Made by a program: the position numbers and the translations under genes
The notes under the pieces: generated by a model
The model's input: only the letters and a program-made list of their open reading frames with translations
Told to the model about the DNA's origin: nothing
The model's database searches: none
Part shown: piece by piece, positions 37,539 through 45,602 of the stretch
Numbering within the stretch: position 1 is the first letter of the stretch
Layout: each line of letters starts with the position of its first letter
NCBI GenBank assembly: GCA_024233305.1
Contig: JACKPV010000027.1
Span: 287,164 to 351,163 of the forward strand
Source of the DNA: Verrucomicrobiales bacterium
GTDB taxonomy: Bacteria; Verrucomicrobiota; Verrucomicrobiia; Limisphaerales; J093
Direction: 5' to 3'
Length of the DNA stretch: 64,000 nt

Positions 37539-38104
37539 ACGCCGCTTGATCTTCCAGCCCCGACACTCCATGCCGCGCCCGCCTTCTGGCAAGCTGCAAA
37601 GCAGCGACCAGGGCCCGGGCATGGTTCGTGGCGACGCGGAAGTACGGGCTGCATGCGGAGGTGTGCCTGACGCTGGACATCAGGCTGCCCTGGCGCCAGG
37701 CCGCCCAAGCGGCGGCGGTTCACGGCGCGGGCCTCGAGGAAGTCGCCGCATCGTGAATGCGCGCCCTTCAGCGGTGCGATTGGGTCAACAAGGATTCCGA
37801 CCAGGGCACCAGCGGGCGGCCTGTCACCTGAACGACACCCCGCCAGACGCACAGCGGCCGGTCCTTCGTTGGGACCGGTTTGCGCTTCGTTCGGTGCTTA
37901 CCGCCTCCACCCCAGGGAGGCCGCGCCACCCTGGCAAGCGGCAGCCGGATGCCTGGCAATGACCTCGCGATCGCCGGCGTTCGGAGGGTGGTGTCGAGGG
38001 GGATCGGAGACCCTTGCGGATGGATCCGTCTGGCACCGGGGATTCGGCGGGGGCACTCTTCCGGGCGGAATGGGAACCCGCTGTCGCCAAGTCTGGCACG
38101 CTTC
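37539..38104. other. Gene-poor region between ptsN and the Septu-like pair
   Basis: About 565 bases with no convincing full gene. On the plus strand, one frame ending at TGA 37754-37756 reads AWFVATRKYGLHAEVCLTLD then LPWRQAAQAAAVHGAG, which looks protein-like but has no start or recognised family; it may be a decayed gene fragment. The rest (37757-38104) shows nothing clear. Confidence 0.4.
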
Positions 38105-38824
38105 TTACAGCGCGGCCAGGAACGTGCTGAACGGTGGCTTGTCGCCGCCTGGTCCCTGGAGAAAGAAGTCCGCCACATCGGGCTGCCAGGGTTGCTGCTT
38201 CCAGGTTTCGAGGCGCTGGCGGGCCGCGGCTTTCGTGAGTTCGTTTCGCCGCATCAGCTTCAGGGCGTCCTGCACCTTCTGGCGGAGGTCGTTCAGCCGC
38301 ATCTGACGGCTCTCCCGCACGGCCTCACGGTTCAACGACAGCAGATCGCGCGTGGTTACCCCGCGCCGGTTGAGCGCATCCACGGCGGGATCGAACCTCG
38401 GTGTCAGCATGCCGAACTCATCAATGAAGAAGAAGGTCCACACGTCTTCTTCCATCGGGTTGATCAAGCGTTCGCCGGGCTCGGTGTCCGGCGGGAAGCG
38501 GTTGCTCTTGCCGCGGTTGCACGGCGTGCACGACCAGAGATAGTTCTCCCAGGTCATCGCCAGTTCCGGGAAGACCGCCTTCGGTCGGTAGTGCTCCACG
38601 TCGCTCGACTCGCTCCCGCTGCAGAACATGCAGCGCTCCCCCGGGCCGGCGAGTTTGCCGAGGGTCCTCACCACCGGGGCGAACCACGTGGCCTTGCGGG
38701 CGTTGCGGTAGCGTTTCTCGGCCTCGACCTTCGGATCGCCGGCCTCGCTGATCGCCTTGGTTTCCCTGGTGAGCCGGCTCGCCAGGACGGGGCTGAGAGG
38801 GGGGCGGGCGGGGAGGTTGCGCAT
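38105..38824 (-). CDS. ptuB: HNH endonuclease, PtuB-like (Septu defence)
   Basis: A 239-residue nuclease. Cys65-x2-Cys68 (CMFCSG), the HNH core DVEHYRPKAVFPE (His78) and CTPCNRGKSNRF (Cys99-x2-Cys102, Asn103, Asn108) form the ββα-metal HNH fold with a structural zinc site, as in the retron/Septu PtuB (TIGR02646) family. The following helical part (LLSLNREAVRESRQMRLNDLRQKVQDALKL) is also typical. ATG 38824 (MRNLPARPPLSP) lies 16 bases after the ATPase stop, so the two genes form one operon. In Septu, PtuB is the toxic DNA- or RNA-cleaving effector held by the PtuA ATPase. Family calling is from motifs and partner, not a search. Confidence 0.8.
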   Translation of the reverse strand: MRNLPARPPLSPVLASRLTRETKAISEAGDPKVEAEKRYRNARKATWFAPVVRTLGKLAGPGERCMFCSGSESSDVEHYRPKAVFPELAMTWENYLWSCTPCNRGKSNRFPPDTEPGERLINPMEEDVWTFFFIDEFGMLTPRFDPAVDALNRRGVTTRDLLSLNREAVRESRQMRLNDLRQKVQDALKLMRRNELTKAAARQRLETWKQQPWQPDVADFFLQGPGGDKPPFSTFLAAL

Positions 38825-38840
38825 GGCCGGGCGGGCGGGG

Positions 38841-40181
38841 CTACAGGGTTTCCGCCGGCGCACCATCGAGCGCCAGGTCCAATTGCTGCTTGAGCGTCTT
38901 GAGTTCGCGCTTCTCGGTGGGTTTCAGCGGGACGCCTTCGTGGTCCTTGGCATTGAGTTCCTGCCAACGCTTGAGCTGGCGGGAGGCCCACTTGGTCCGG
39001 GTTGTCTGGAGACCGAAGGCGACACCCAGAATCGTCTTGTGCGCCGTGCCCCAGCGGATCCGCTCGTACTCCGCCGGCGTGGCGGGGCGGGCCTGCTGGC
39101 GGTCATCCGCTTGCAGCGGCAGAATGAAAAGACCGTTGGGATCCGCCGCCTGGGCGATCAGCGGGCTGTGGGTGCTCACGAGGAACTGGATCTTCGGGAA
39201 GTGCGTCTTCAGCCATTCCGGAATATCGCGTTGCCACGAGGGGTGCAGGTGCGCCTCGATCTCGTCAATGATCACCACCCCCGGCCGGGCGATGACCGTG
39301 CGTCCGTGGTCGTCGGTCTCAAACAGGCCGTCCGCCCCGTAGACTTCGTACAGTCCATGCACCAGGTCCAGGATCGTCGCGTAGATGCTGCGGCAACCGT
39401 CGCTGATGTCCCGCATCGGGAGCTCGAGACCCCCTCCGTCTTCGACGAACACATGGTCCACTGTGATGCGGCTGATCTTCATGCCATGTGGCAACAGTCC
39501 GTCCCCCATGAGTGCCTGCACACCGTCAAGCACCGTGCGAATGTCGGCCTGTTTGGATTCCGATTCTAAGCTGCGCGCGTGCATCCGGCGCAGCCACTCC
39601 TCGCTCTCACTCAGCGCCGCATCTTCGCGGAAGAGAGTCACGAATCGGCTTTCGGCTTCCCGGCTGATCGAATAGCGCAAGGCCTCCGATGAGCTGCCGG
39701 TTAGTCGGCGCATGGGACCGTAGCCGGCCGAGAACCAGCCGTAGGCGTTCAGGGACCATGGTCCTCGTTCCGGGGTCTGGGGCCGGATCTTCCGCGGGTT
39801 GGAATTCCCCAGGGCCCTGAACTGCGGCACTTCGTCCCCCTTCTCTTCGATCAGCCACCGCACCCCGGCTTCGAAGGTGTCCCCGGGAATCTTGCCTGCC
39901 TTTTTGAACCTGTCGTGATCGGGATCCCAGCTCAGGCTTAGCTTGGCGGAAGCCTTGCTTTCCCCTCTTTGGATCCAGCCTGAAGCCGGCGAGATCAAGC
40001 GACCGCCGGAATCTGGGCCGATCAACGCCAACGCAGCGCTGCGCAGGATCGTCGTCTTGCCGGAGCTGTTCCCGCCGACAAACACCGTCCAACCCGCACC
40101 TCCGCCGCCTGGCCGCTCCAAGTTGAACTCCAAGCTCTTGAAGGAGCGAACGTTCTCCAAGCAGATCGACTGGATATACAT
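38841..40181 (-). CDS. ptuA: AAA/ABC-type ATPase, PtuA-like (Septu defence)
   Basis: A 446-residue OLD/RecF-like ATPase. It has FVGGNSSGKTTILRSAAL (Walker A, 36-43), LPMRDISDGCRSI (signature-like, 254-265), VVIIDEIEAHLHPSWQ (Walker B, 302-308) and FLVSTHSPLIAQA (switch His 338). The N-terminal MYIQSICLENVRSFKSLEF is typical of this class. The C-terminal region (HKTILGVAFGLQTTRTKWASRQLKRW ... KRELKTLKQQLDLAL) is a family-specific tail. Together with the HNH gene just downstream this is the gene order of Septu anti-phage systems. No reverse transcriptase is found upstream, so it is not a retron. ATG 40181 is chosen at the conserved start; the frame stays open to 40322. Confidence 0.82.
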   Translation of the reverse strand: MYIQSICLENVRSFKSLEFNLERPGGGGAGWTVFVGGNSSGKTTILRSAALALIGPDSGGRLISPASGWIQRGESKASAKLSLSWDPDHDRFKKAGKIPGDTFEAGVRWLIEEKGDEVPQFRALGNSNPRKIRPQTPERGPWSLNAYGWFSAGYGPMRRLTGSSSEALRYSISREAESRFVTLFREDAALSESEEWLRRMHARSLESESKQADIRTVLDGVQALMGDGLLPHGMKISRITVDHVFVEDGGGLELPMRDISDGCRSIYATILDLVHGLYEVYGADGLFETDDHGRTVIARPGVVIIDEIEAHLHPSWQRDIPEWLKTHFPKIQFLVSTHSPLIAQAADPNGLFILPLQADDRQQARPATPAEYERIRWGTAHKTILGVAFGLQTTRTKWASRQLKRWQELNAKDHEGVPLKPTEKRELKTLKQQLDLALDGAPAETL

Positions 40182-40410
40182 ACCGCGGCGCGAACATGGG
40201 CCAAACTCCCGCTCGGCGCGAGTCCGATCTGAACGGGGTCGATAACTCGAAGAACGGCCGGTGATCACCCGCAATCGCCGATTTCCACTGCCCATCCGGG
40301 GGAGTGTAGCGTGCCGGAGCACGATGAGGGGCGGTTTCGGGTTCCGCGTTGCTCCCTGGTCGAAACACCGAGCTTCGCGCGCGTTGCTCCGCCAGGGGCA
40401 GGCCGGCCGC

Positions 40411-42888
40411 CTACCGCGCGGATCGGATCAGGGTGGGTTTGCCAGCGGTTCGGAATTCCGCCTTGAGGCGGCCTTCGGATCGCGGTGGGCAACCCAGGGT
40501 TAGTTCCTGGGGGCCGGCGTTGATTCGGGCGGCTTCGGACGATACGGGCAGGCGCTTGGTTTCGCGCCAAGTGGCGTCGCACAGGATCGCTTCGGGGCCG
40601 CCGACGTAACGGACCGCGCCGCCGGGAAGGACTTCCTCGCTGGCAAGGTCCAGCACGGGCCGTCCATCGACCGTGACCACGAGTCCCGCGACGGCTTTCG
40701 ACCCGGCGTTGCGGATGATGAACTGCAACGGTTGGGCGGCATGCGGATTGTCGAAGCGCAACGCCGTCGGCGTGGCGTTGGTCAGCGGGTGGGTGAGCCG
40801 TTCGAGGGTGAACTCGGAGAGGTGCCATCGCTTTTCGCCCGCGGGTTCGAGGTGGAATTCACGGGTGTTGTCGCGCAGGGCGGCGCGAACCTCCTCCGGG
40901 AACGCTCCGGCCATGCGCGCGGTTTCCCATTGTTTGACGGCTTCGAGAATCGTGGGCACGGCGCCGAATCGGCGGGCGGCTTCGGCGGCCTTGGGATCGG
41001 CTTCGAGCTGGGCGGTGCTGGCCAGGCTGGCGGCGAGGGTGAAGCCGGCATTGAACCCGGCGGCACGGGCCAGGAGCCATTCGGCGTCCTCGAGGCTCGT
41101 GTCGGGACGGAGTGCGAACCAGCCGAGCATCCGTGGCATGAGGTTGCGCTCGAAGTAGAGCTGGTTCTTGAACCGGTAGAGCGTCTGGCTTTCGCGGAAG
41201 CCCGCATACCAGGGTTCACCCCAGTTCATCCGCGTGTAGATGTGCCAGTTGAAATGGCCGGGGTTGCTGGCGTCGTTGATCACCTGTCCGCGCAGTTCCG
41301 GTGAAAGGGCGTCGTGCCAGGCCTCGGTGAAAAGCGTGCGACCATACTGGCCGAGGCCGGTCGACCAGTTGCCTTCGAGACCGTCGAAGGAAAGCTGCCG
41401 CGCGCCGGTGACGCTGCAAAACCGCGCGATGTTGCGGGCGATCTCCTGCGAGAGACCGGCGTCGCTGAGAAACACCTTGTAGGCGTGGTCCATGAGTTTT
41501 GCCACCGCCTCGCCGGCGGCATGGGGAGCAGCTGACGTTCCCCACGAGCCGCGCCGGCACTCGAGCAGCCGCCACGGGGCCGTCTCCGAGACCGCCCCGT
41601 ACTGGATCAGTTCATTGCCGATGCGCACGGTGTTCAACGTCGTGGCTTGGCGGAAGCAATCCGGCTGCCCGACCGGGATCTCCGTCTGGGTGGCGTCCAC
41701 GGCGGCCGGCAGTCCGGTTTCCCCAATCCGCGCAAGCCGGCGATCCGGCTGCGGCGTGACGTAGGGATCGTTGGGCGTGATGAAATTGGACAACGTGTGA
41801 AAGCCGATGCGAACCCCGGCCGCCCGCGCCTTGTCAACACACACGCGAAACCCCTCCCAACCGCGGGGGAACAGGTTCGGCTTGAGAGCGAAGTGACCCC
41901 AGGTCTCGAACGGCGAGCTGTGGTAGAGGTAGCGCAGCCCGGCGCGCCGGGTCATTTCGATGGCCCGGTCGATGGTGTCCTCACCGAAATCGACGATGAG
42001 GTAGGCGGCGCTCGCGCCCGGCGCGATCTTGGCCCAGACGCCGTCCAGCAAAGGGTGGGGCAGGCCTTCCGCGACCTCGATGGCTCCGATGGTGTTGAGC
42101 GCCTCCGGGGCCGGACAGGCGAAGAGGGCGATCTGGCTGCCGATCACTCCGCCGTCGTCGAACGCCGGCGCCCGGTATCGGTCGTGGCCCCAGTTGGCGA
42201 TCACCCGGTCGTGTGTGCGGTTCCGGCAATAAGCCTGCAGGACGCTGCCGAACTCCGTGTGCCGGGCGGTGTTGCCCCGCCACAACTGCGCCTTCCCTAG
42301 TTCCGTCGGCAGATCCGGGTAACCAGCCGGGTCGTCGGCCGAGTAGCCCGGGTCGACATCGTTCTCATGCGTCGGATAGCCGCCCAGCGTCTTCGCGTTC
42401 AGCGCCTGGATGCCCAGCGCCGTGTCCGTGTCGCGCACGACGCCGATGGTTTCGCCGACCACTTCCCCGATCACGGTCGGATAGGGGCCCCACAGCGCCA
42501 GCTCGATTTCCGCCGGACAACTCAGGGACTCGAGCTCGAATCGCACGTGGGAGGGCTTGACCGCGACCGCCACGACCGCGGTTGCCCCGATCCGGTCGAA
42601 GCGCAGGGTCAAGCGACCGCTGGCGGTGTCCCATGAAGCGCGCTCGGGCGGATGGAGGGTGCCAGCCACGCGCAGACTCAGCAGCGGCGCGGATTGACCC
42701 GGGGCAAGACAGTTTCGGAGCGGATGGGTGTGCGCGAATTCGGACAAGGCGCCGGTGGCATCGAGCGTGAGGCGGGTGTGGTCGCTCTGCCACGTGGCCA
42801 AATCCGGGGGAGAATCCAGGGCGGAGACGATTGGGAAGCCGGACCAACCAACACCGAGCAACAGGACGATGACTCGCAGGCAACGCAT
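40411..42888 (-). CDS. Secreted TIM-barrel glycoside-hydrolase-like protein
   Basis: An 825-residue exported protein with a signal peptide (LRVIVLLLGVGWSGFPIVSA). The N-terminal ~230 residues are a beta-sandwich (WQSDHTRLTLDATGALSEF, LRFDRIGATAVVAVAVKPSHVRFEL). The middle looks like a (beta/alpha)8 barrel: GLRYLYHSSPFETWGHF, CVDKARAAGVRIGFHTLSNFITPND, and QLSFDGLEGNWSTG, where Asp could be the nucleophile as in clan GH-D/GH29-like enzymes. The C-terminus is another beta domain. The family was not recognised; secreted alpha-glycosidase is an inference. ATG 42888 is preferred to ATG 42900. It follows the GH43-like gene by about 100 bases on the same strand. Confidence 0.55.
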   Translation of the reverse strand: MRCLRVIVLLLGVGWSGFPIVSALDSPPDLATWQSDHTRLTLDATGALSEFAHTHPLRNCLAPGQSAPLLSLRVAGTLHPPERASWDTASGRLTLRFDRIGATAVVAVAVKPSHVRFELESLSCPAEIELALWGPYPTVIGEVVGETIGVVRDTDTALGIQALNAKTLGGYPTHENDVDPGYSADDPAGYPDLPTELGKAQLWRGNTARHTEFGSVLQAYCRNRTHDRVIANWGHDRYRAPAFDDGGVIGSQIALFACPAPEALNTIGAIEVAEGLPHPLLDGVWAKIAPGASAAYLIVDFGEDTIDRAIEMTRRAGLRYLYHSSPFETWGHFALKPNLFPRGWEGFRVCVDKARAAGVRIGFHTLSNFITPNDPYVTPQPDRRLARIGETGLPAAVDATQTEIPVGQPDCFRQATTLNTVRIGNELIQYGAVSETAPWRLLECRRGSWGTSAAPHAAGEAVAKLMDHAYKVFLSDAGLSQEIARNIARFCSVTGARQLSFDGLEGNWSTGLGQYGRTLFTEAWHDALSPELRGQVINDASNPGHFNWHIYTRMNWGEPWYAGFRESQTLYRFKNQLYFERNLMPRMLGWFALRPDTSLEDAEWLLARAAGFNAGFTLAASLASTAQLEADPKAAEAARRFGAVPTILEAVKQWETARMAGAFPEEVRAALRDNTREFHLEPAGEKRWHLSEFTLERLTHPLTNATPTALRFDNPHAAQPLQFIIRNAGSKAVAGLVVTVDGRPVLDLASEEVLPGGAVRYVGGPEAILCDATWRETKRLPVSSEAARINAGPQELTLGCPPRSEGRLKAEFRTAGKPTLIRSAR

Positions 42889-42991
42889 GGCGGACAGCAT
42901 AGGGCCGGGCCCGCGCCGGCGACAGCGAAACCGTCAGCGGACGAGGGCGCTTTCCCCGTGCGGCGCCGCCTGGACTGGCGAACGGCGAAGG

Positions 42992-44953
42992 TCAGGGGGC
43001 GGGCTGCGGTGCGGAAAAGGCCGCCTGGATGCGGCGCAGTTCCTCCGCGTTCAGAGGGACCATGCAGCCGTGCCGGGCGTTCGGGGGCAGATGGTGGTCG
43101 GGGGAGTAGCCGGCGTACCAGGGGCCGGCCAGGGTCGGGGCGGTCGAGCGTCCGTATCGCACCGCCGGGTACTGCTCGTAGTAGAGCCACCATCCCTGGC
43201 CGTCCGCCCGCGGGATGAGGGTCGGAGCCTCGTGGAAGTTCGGTGTGATGGGCGGCCCGGGGTCCGTCCAGGGACCTTCGAGGGCGGGCGCGGAACTGAT
43301 CCGGATCGTCTTGCCGGTGGGCCAGTCGAAGGTGGGATAGCGTTCGTCCTTGAGGAAGGCGAAATAGCGACTGCCTTCGCGGCGGATGATCACGTCGATG
43401 GTGGCCAGGTCGAAGCCAAACAGACGCCGGGGTTCGGTGAAGGACTCGAGGTCGGGGGAAGTGATGTAGAACGTGCGTTGTCCGGCCCAGTAATGCTCGG
43501 GCGCTTCGCGGCGGCGGGCGTTTCGCGAGCTGTGCCAGGAAATGACGTAACGGGCGGCCGCTTCGTCGTACCAGATCTTCGGGGCGCCGTGATCGTTGGG
43601 ATTCCGACCGAAACCGGGGTGCATCGATACATCGAGGATGAGATCGCGATGCGGTCGCCAGCGCACGAGATCCTCGGAAACCCAGATGCGGAGGTCGCGG
43701 TCGCGGGCTTGGTTCCCAACCAAGTAGAAACGTCCGTCGGGGCCGCGGGTGAGGTCGGGGTGGCCGAGGTATTCCGGCTCGATGCGCTGACCGTCGTTCA
43801 GGAGTTGCCAGTGGAGACCGTCGGTGCTGAGAGAGTAATACAGGCGCCCATAGTCCTCCTGGAGCAGGTGGGCGAAGAGGTAGCCCGCGTGCTTCTCGTA
43901 CGGGCGAACGGTCAGTTGGCCGCCGAACTCGATCAGATCGAACAGCCGTGTCCTCTCCCGTCCGCCGGTGTTGGGTTGGTGGAGGGCGAGCAGACGTCGT
44001 CCGTCGAAGGTGTCGAAGACCATGCAGTGACCGCCGTTGCCGGCGAACAGCGGTTCGGGCCGTTGGGTCCACGGGCCGGCGAGGCGGCCGCTGGCGGATT
44101 CCGCGATCCCCACGGCGTATCCCTGGTCACCGAAACTCGACCAAAGCATCAACAACTTCCCGCCGCGGGTTCGGAGCAAACCCGGGCCGTCGGTGACCCA
44201 GCCGCCATCCGGACGGGCGTTGCCACCATCGATGTGCCGCACCCAAGGGGCCTCGCGGGCGTTGAACAGCCGGATGGAATCGCCTTGCCGGGCGCTCCAG
44301 TCGGAGGTCATGCGCACCGCTCGCATGGCGCCGTCGCCGATCTGGACCCATTCGTGGCAGTAGACCATCCAGCGCGTTCCGTCGGGATCGATGAAGGGGG
44401 TGCCGTCGAGGGCGCGTTCAGCGGACGGGGTGCAGGCCTCGGGGCCGGCCAGCGTGAAGGGGCCGCCGGGATGGTCGGCGTGAAGGATCTGTGTGCCCCG
44501 GCCGCCTTCGCGACCGTTGAAGCTGACGAAGAGCAGGCATTGGTCCCCGAAGCGGTGCATTTCGGGCGCCCAGACTTCCTTGCCGCCCCAGAAGCCGGCG
44601 GGTTTGCGAAATGCCAGCGTGGGCCGGCTCCAGTGCTCGAGATCCCGGCTGCGGTAGACTTCGACGCCCGGCTCCGTGGCCCCGCCGCGATTGCCGGTCT
44701 GGGCGTAGAGGAAATAGGTCCGTGTGGCGGGATCGGCATGGATGAACGGGTCCCGAACGCGGATGTCCTCGAGCGCGAGCGGGAAGTCGCCGGGCCCGGC
44801 AGGTTGATCGGCGAATGCCGGCACGGACGCGAGCAGGAGGATCGGGAGAAATCCGCCATGCCACCGGGCGCCGCCCCGGATCCGATGCCGGGCGCATGGC
44901 GCTTTCGCCGCCGGGAGCACCGCGGGCGGGCAGGGGAGGGCGAGCGGCTTCAT
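42992..44953 (-). CDS. Secreted tandem GH43-like five-bladed propeller glycosidase
   Basis: A 653-residue protein with a signal-like stretch (HGGFLPILLLASVPAFA). The first propeller starts IRVRDPFIHADPATRTYFLYAQT, in which Asp is the expected GH43 general base; GKEVWAPEMHRFGDQCLLFVSF and LDGTPFIDPDGTRWMVYCHEW (acidic residue) follow. A second propeller-like half starts near GHPDLTRGPDGRFYLVGNQ and continues DHGAPKIWYDEAAARYVISWHSS. GH43 enzymes act on arabinan, xylan or galactan side chains. ATG 44953 overlaps the RhaM stop by 4 bases, so the two are coupled in translation and this may act on rhamnose-containing glycans such as rhamnogalacturonan or ulvan; that is inference. Confidence 0.78.
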   Translation of the reverse strand: MKPLALPCPPAVLPAAKAPCARHRIRGGARWHGGFLPILLLASVPAFADQPAGPGDFPLALEDIRVRDPFIHADPATRTYFLYAQTGNRGGATEPGVEVYRSRDLEHWSRPTLAFRKPAGFWGGKEVWAPEMHRFGDQCLLFVSFNGREGGRGTQILHADHPGGPFTLAGPEACTPSAERALDGTPFIDPDGTRWMVYCHEWVQIGDGAMRAVRMTSDWSARQGDSIRLFNAREAPWVRHIDGGNARPDGGWVTDGPGLLRTRGGKLLMLWSSFGDQGYAVGIAESASGRLAGPWTQRPEPLFAGNGGHCMVFDTFDGRRLLALHQPNTGGRERTRLFDLIEFGGQLTVRPYEKHAGYLFAHLLQEDYGRLYYSLSTDGLHWQLLNDGQRIEPEYLGHPDLTRGPDGRFYLVGNQARDRDLRIWVSEDLVRWRPHRDLILDVSMHPGFGRNPNDHGAPKIWYDEAAARYVISWHSSRNARRREAPEHYWAGQRTFYITSPDLESFTEPRRLFGFDLATIDVIIRREGSRYFAFLKDERYPTFDWPTGKTIRISSAPALEGPWTDPGPPITPNFHEAPTLIPRADGQGWWLYYEQYPAVRYGRSTAPTLAGPWYAGYSPDHHLPPNARHGCMVPLNAEELRRIQAAFSAPQPAP

Positions 44954-45291
44954 GCGACCTGGTCCGTCTGGACGGGAGCTTCGAGGTGGAACACCTCGGG
45001 CAGTTCGCTTGAGACGGGGCTGTCGTCCGGGTTCGCCGGCATGATCTCCCGCATGTGCTTCCACCATCGCCGGCAGACTTCCGTCTGCGCCACGGCCTCC
45101 CACCGGGCCAGGTCGGCGAACTCGACATAGGCGAACAACTGGCGGGTTTCCGGGTGGCGGAAGATCGAATAGGTGCGCACGCCGTGGGCGAGCAGGGTGG
45201 CTTCGAGTTCGGGCCAGATGGGGTTGTGCCGTCGTTCGTATTCGGCGTCGCATCCGGCGTTGACGGACATGACAAAGGCTTTGCGAATCAT
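44950..45291 (-). CDS. rhaM: L-rhamnose mutarotase
   Basis: A 113-residue enzyme that interconverts alpha and beta anomers of L-rhamnose. It matches the E. coli enzyme at the active site: Tyr18 and His22 in YERRHNPIWPEL, TYSIFRH, LFAYVEFADLARWEAVA and the RRWWKHMREIM end with paired Trp. Length is that of the family. ATG 45291 is preceded by GAAGG. It heads a transcript with the GH43-like gene. No rhaA/B/D genes are in the window, so rhamnose breakdown must be encoded elsewhere, or the protein serves a related 6-deoxy-sugar. Confidence 0.9.
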   Translation of the reverse strand: MIRKAFVMSVNAGCDAEYERRHNPIWPELEATLLAHGVRTYSIFRHPETRQLFAYVEFADLARWEAVAQTEVCRRWWKHMREIMPANPDDSPVSSELPEVFHLEAPVQTDQVA

Positions 45292-45602
45292 GATGACCTT
45301 CGCTGACGGGTGGGCGGGGGAAAGCCCGCCACCGGGAATTCGTGACCATCGTGCCAGCGATTCGCCGCCGAGGAAATCCGTATTGTGCCGGTCGGGTCGG
45401 CCGGTCGGCCGGGCGCGGCTCAGCTTTTTCGGACCGCCGAGATCATTCGGCAGCTGGCTTGACCCGCCGCCGGGCCAGCGGAATGAACTCGGGGCATCAT
45501 TTCGCCAGCGGCCTTGAACCCGAGACACCCGGGCCGCGCACGATCGGCTGGCGTGGGGAACTTTTCTGTAACTGATGCCGGGAGCGTCGTGTCGTAAGGA
45601 GC
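45292..45602. other. Divergent intergenic region between rhaM and the secreted protein gene
   Basis: About 310 bases that should hold divergent promoters. No clear -35/-10 boxes or operator were recognised. AAGGAG at 45596-45601 lies only one base before ATG 45603, unusually close. Confidence 0.4.

Noticed and set aside
38105..40410. Retron (reverse transcriptase with PtuAB effectors)
   Set aside because: No RT gene or XXHH/YADD motif is present upstream of the ATPase; only 229 bases separate it from the next gene.
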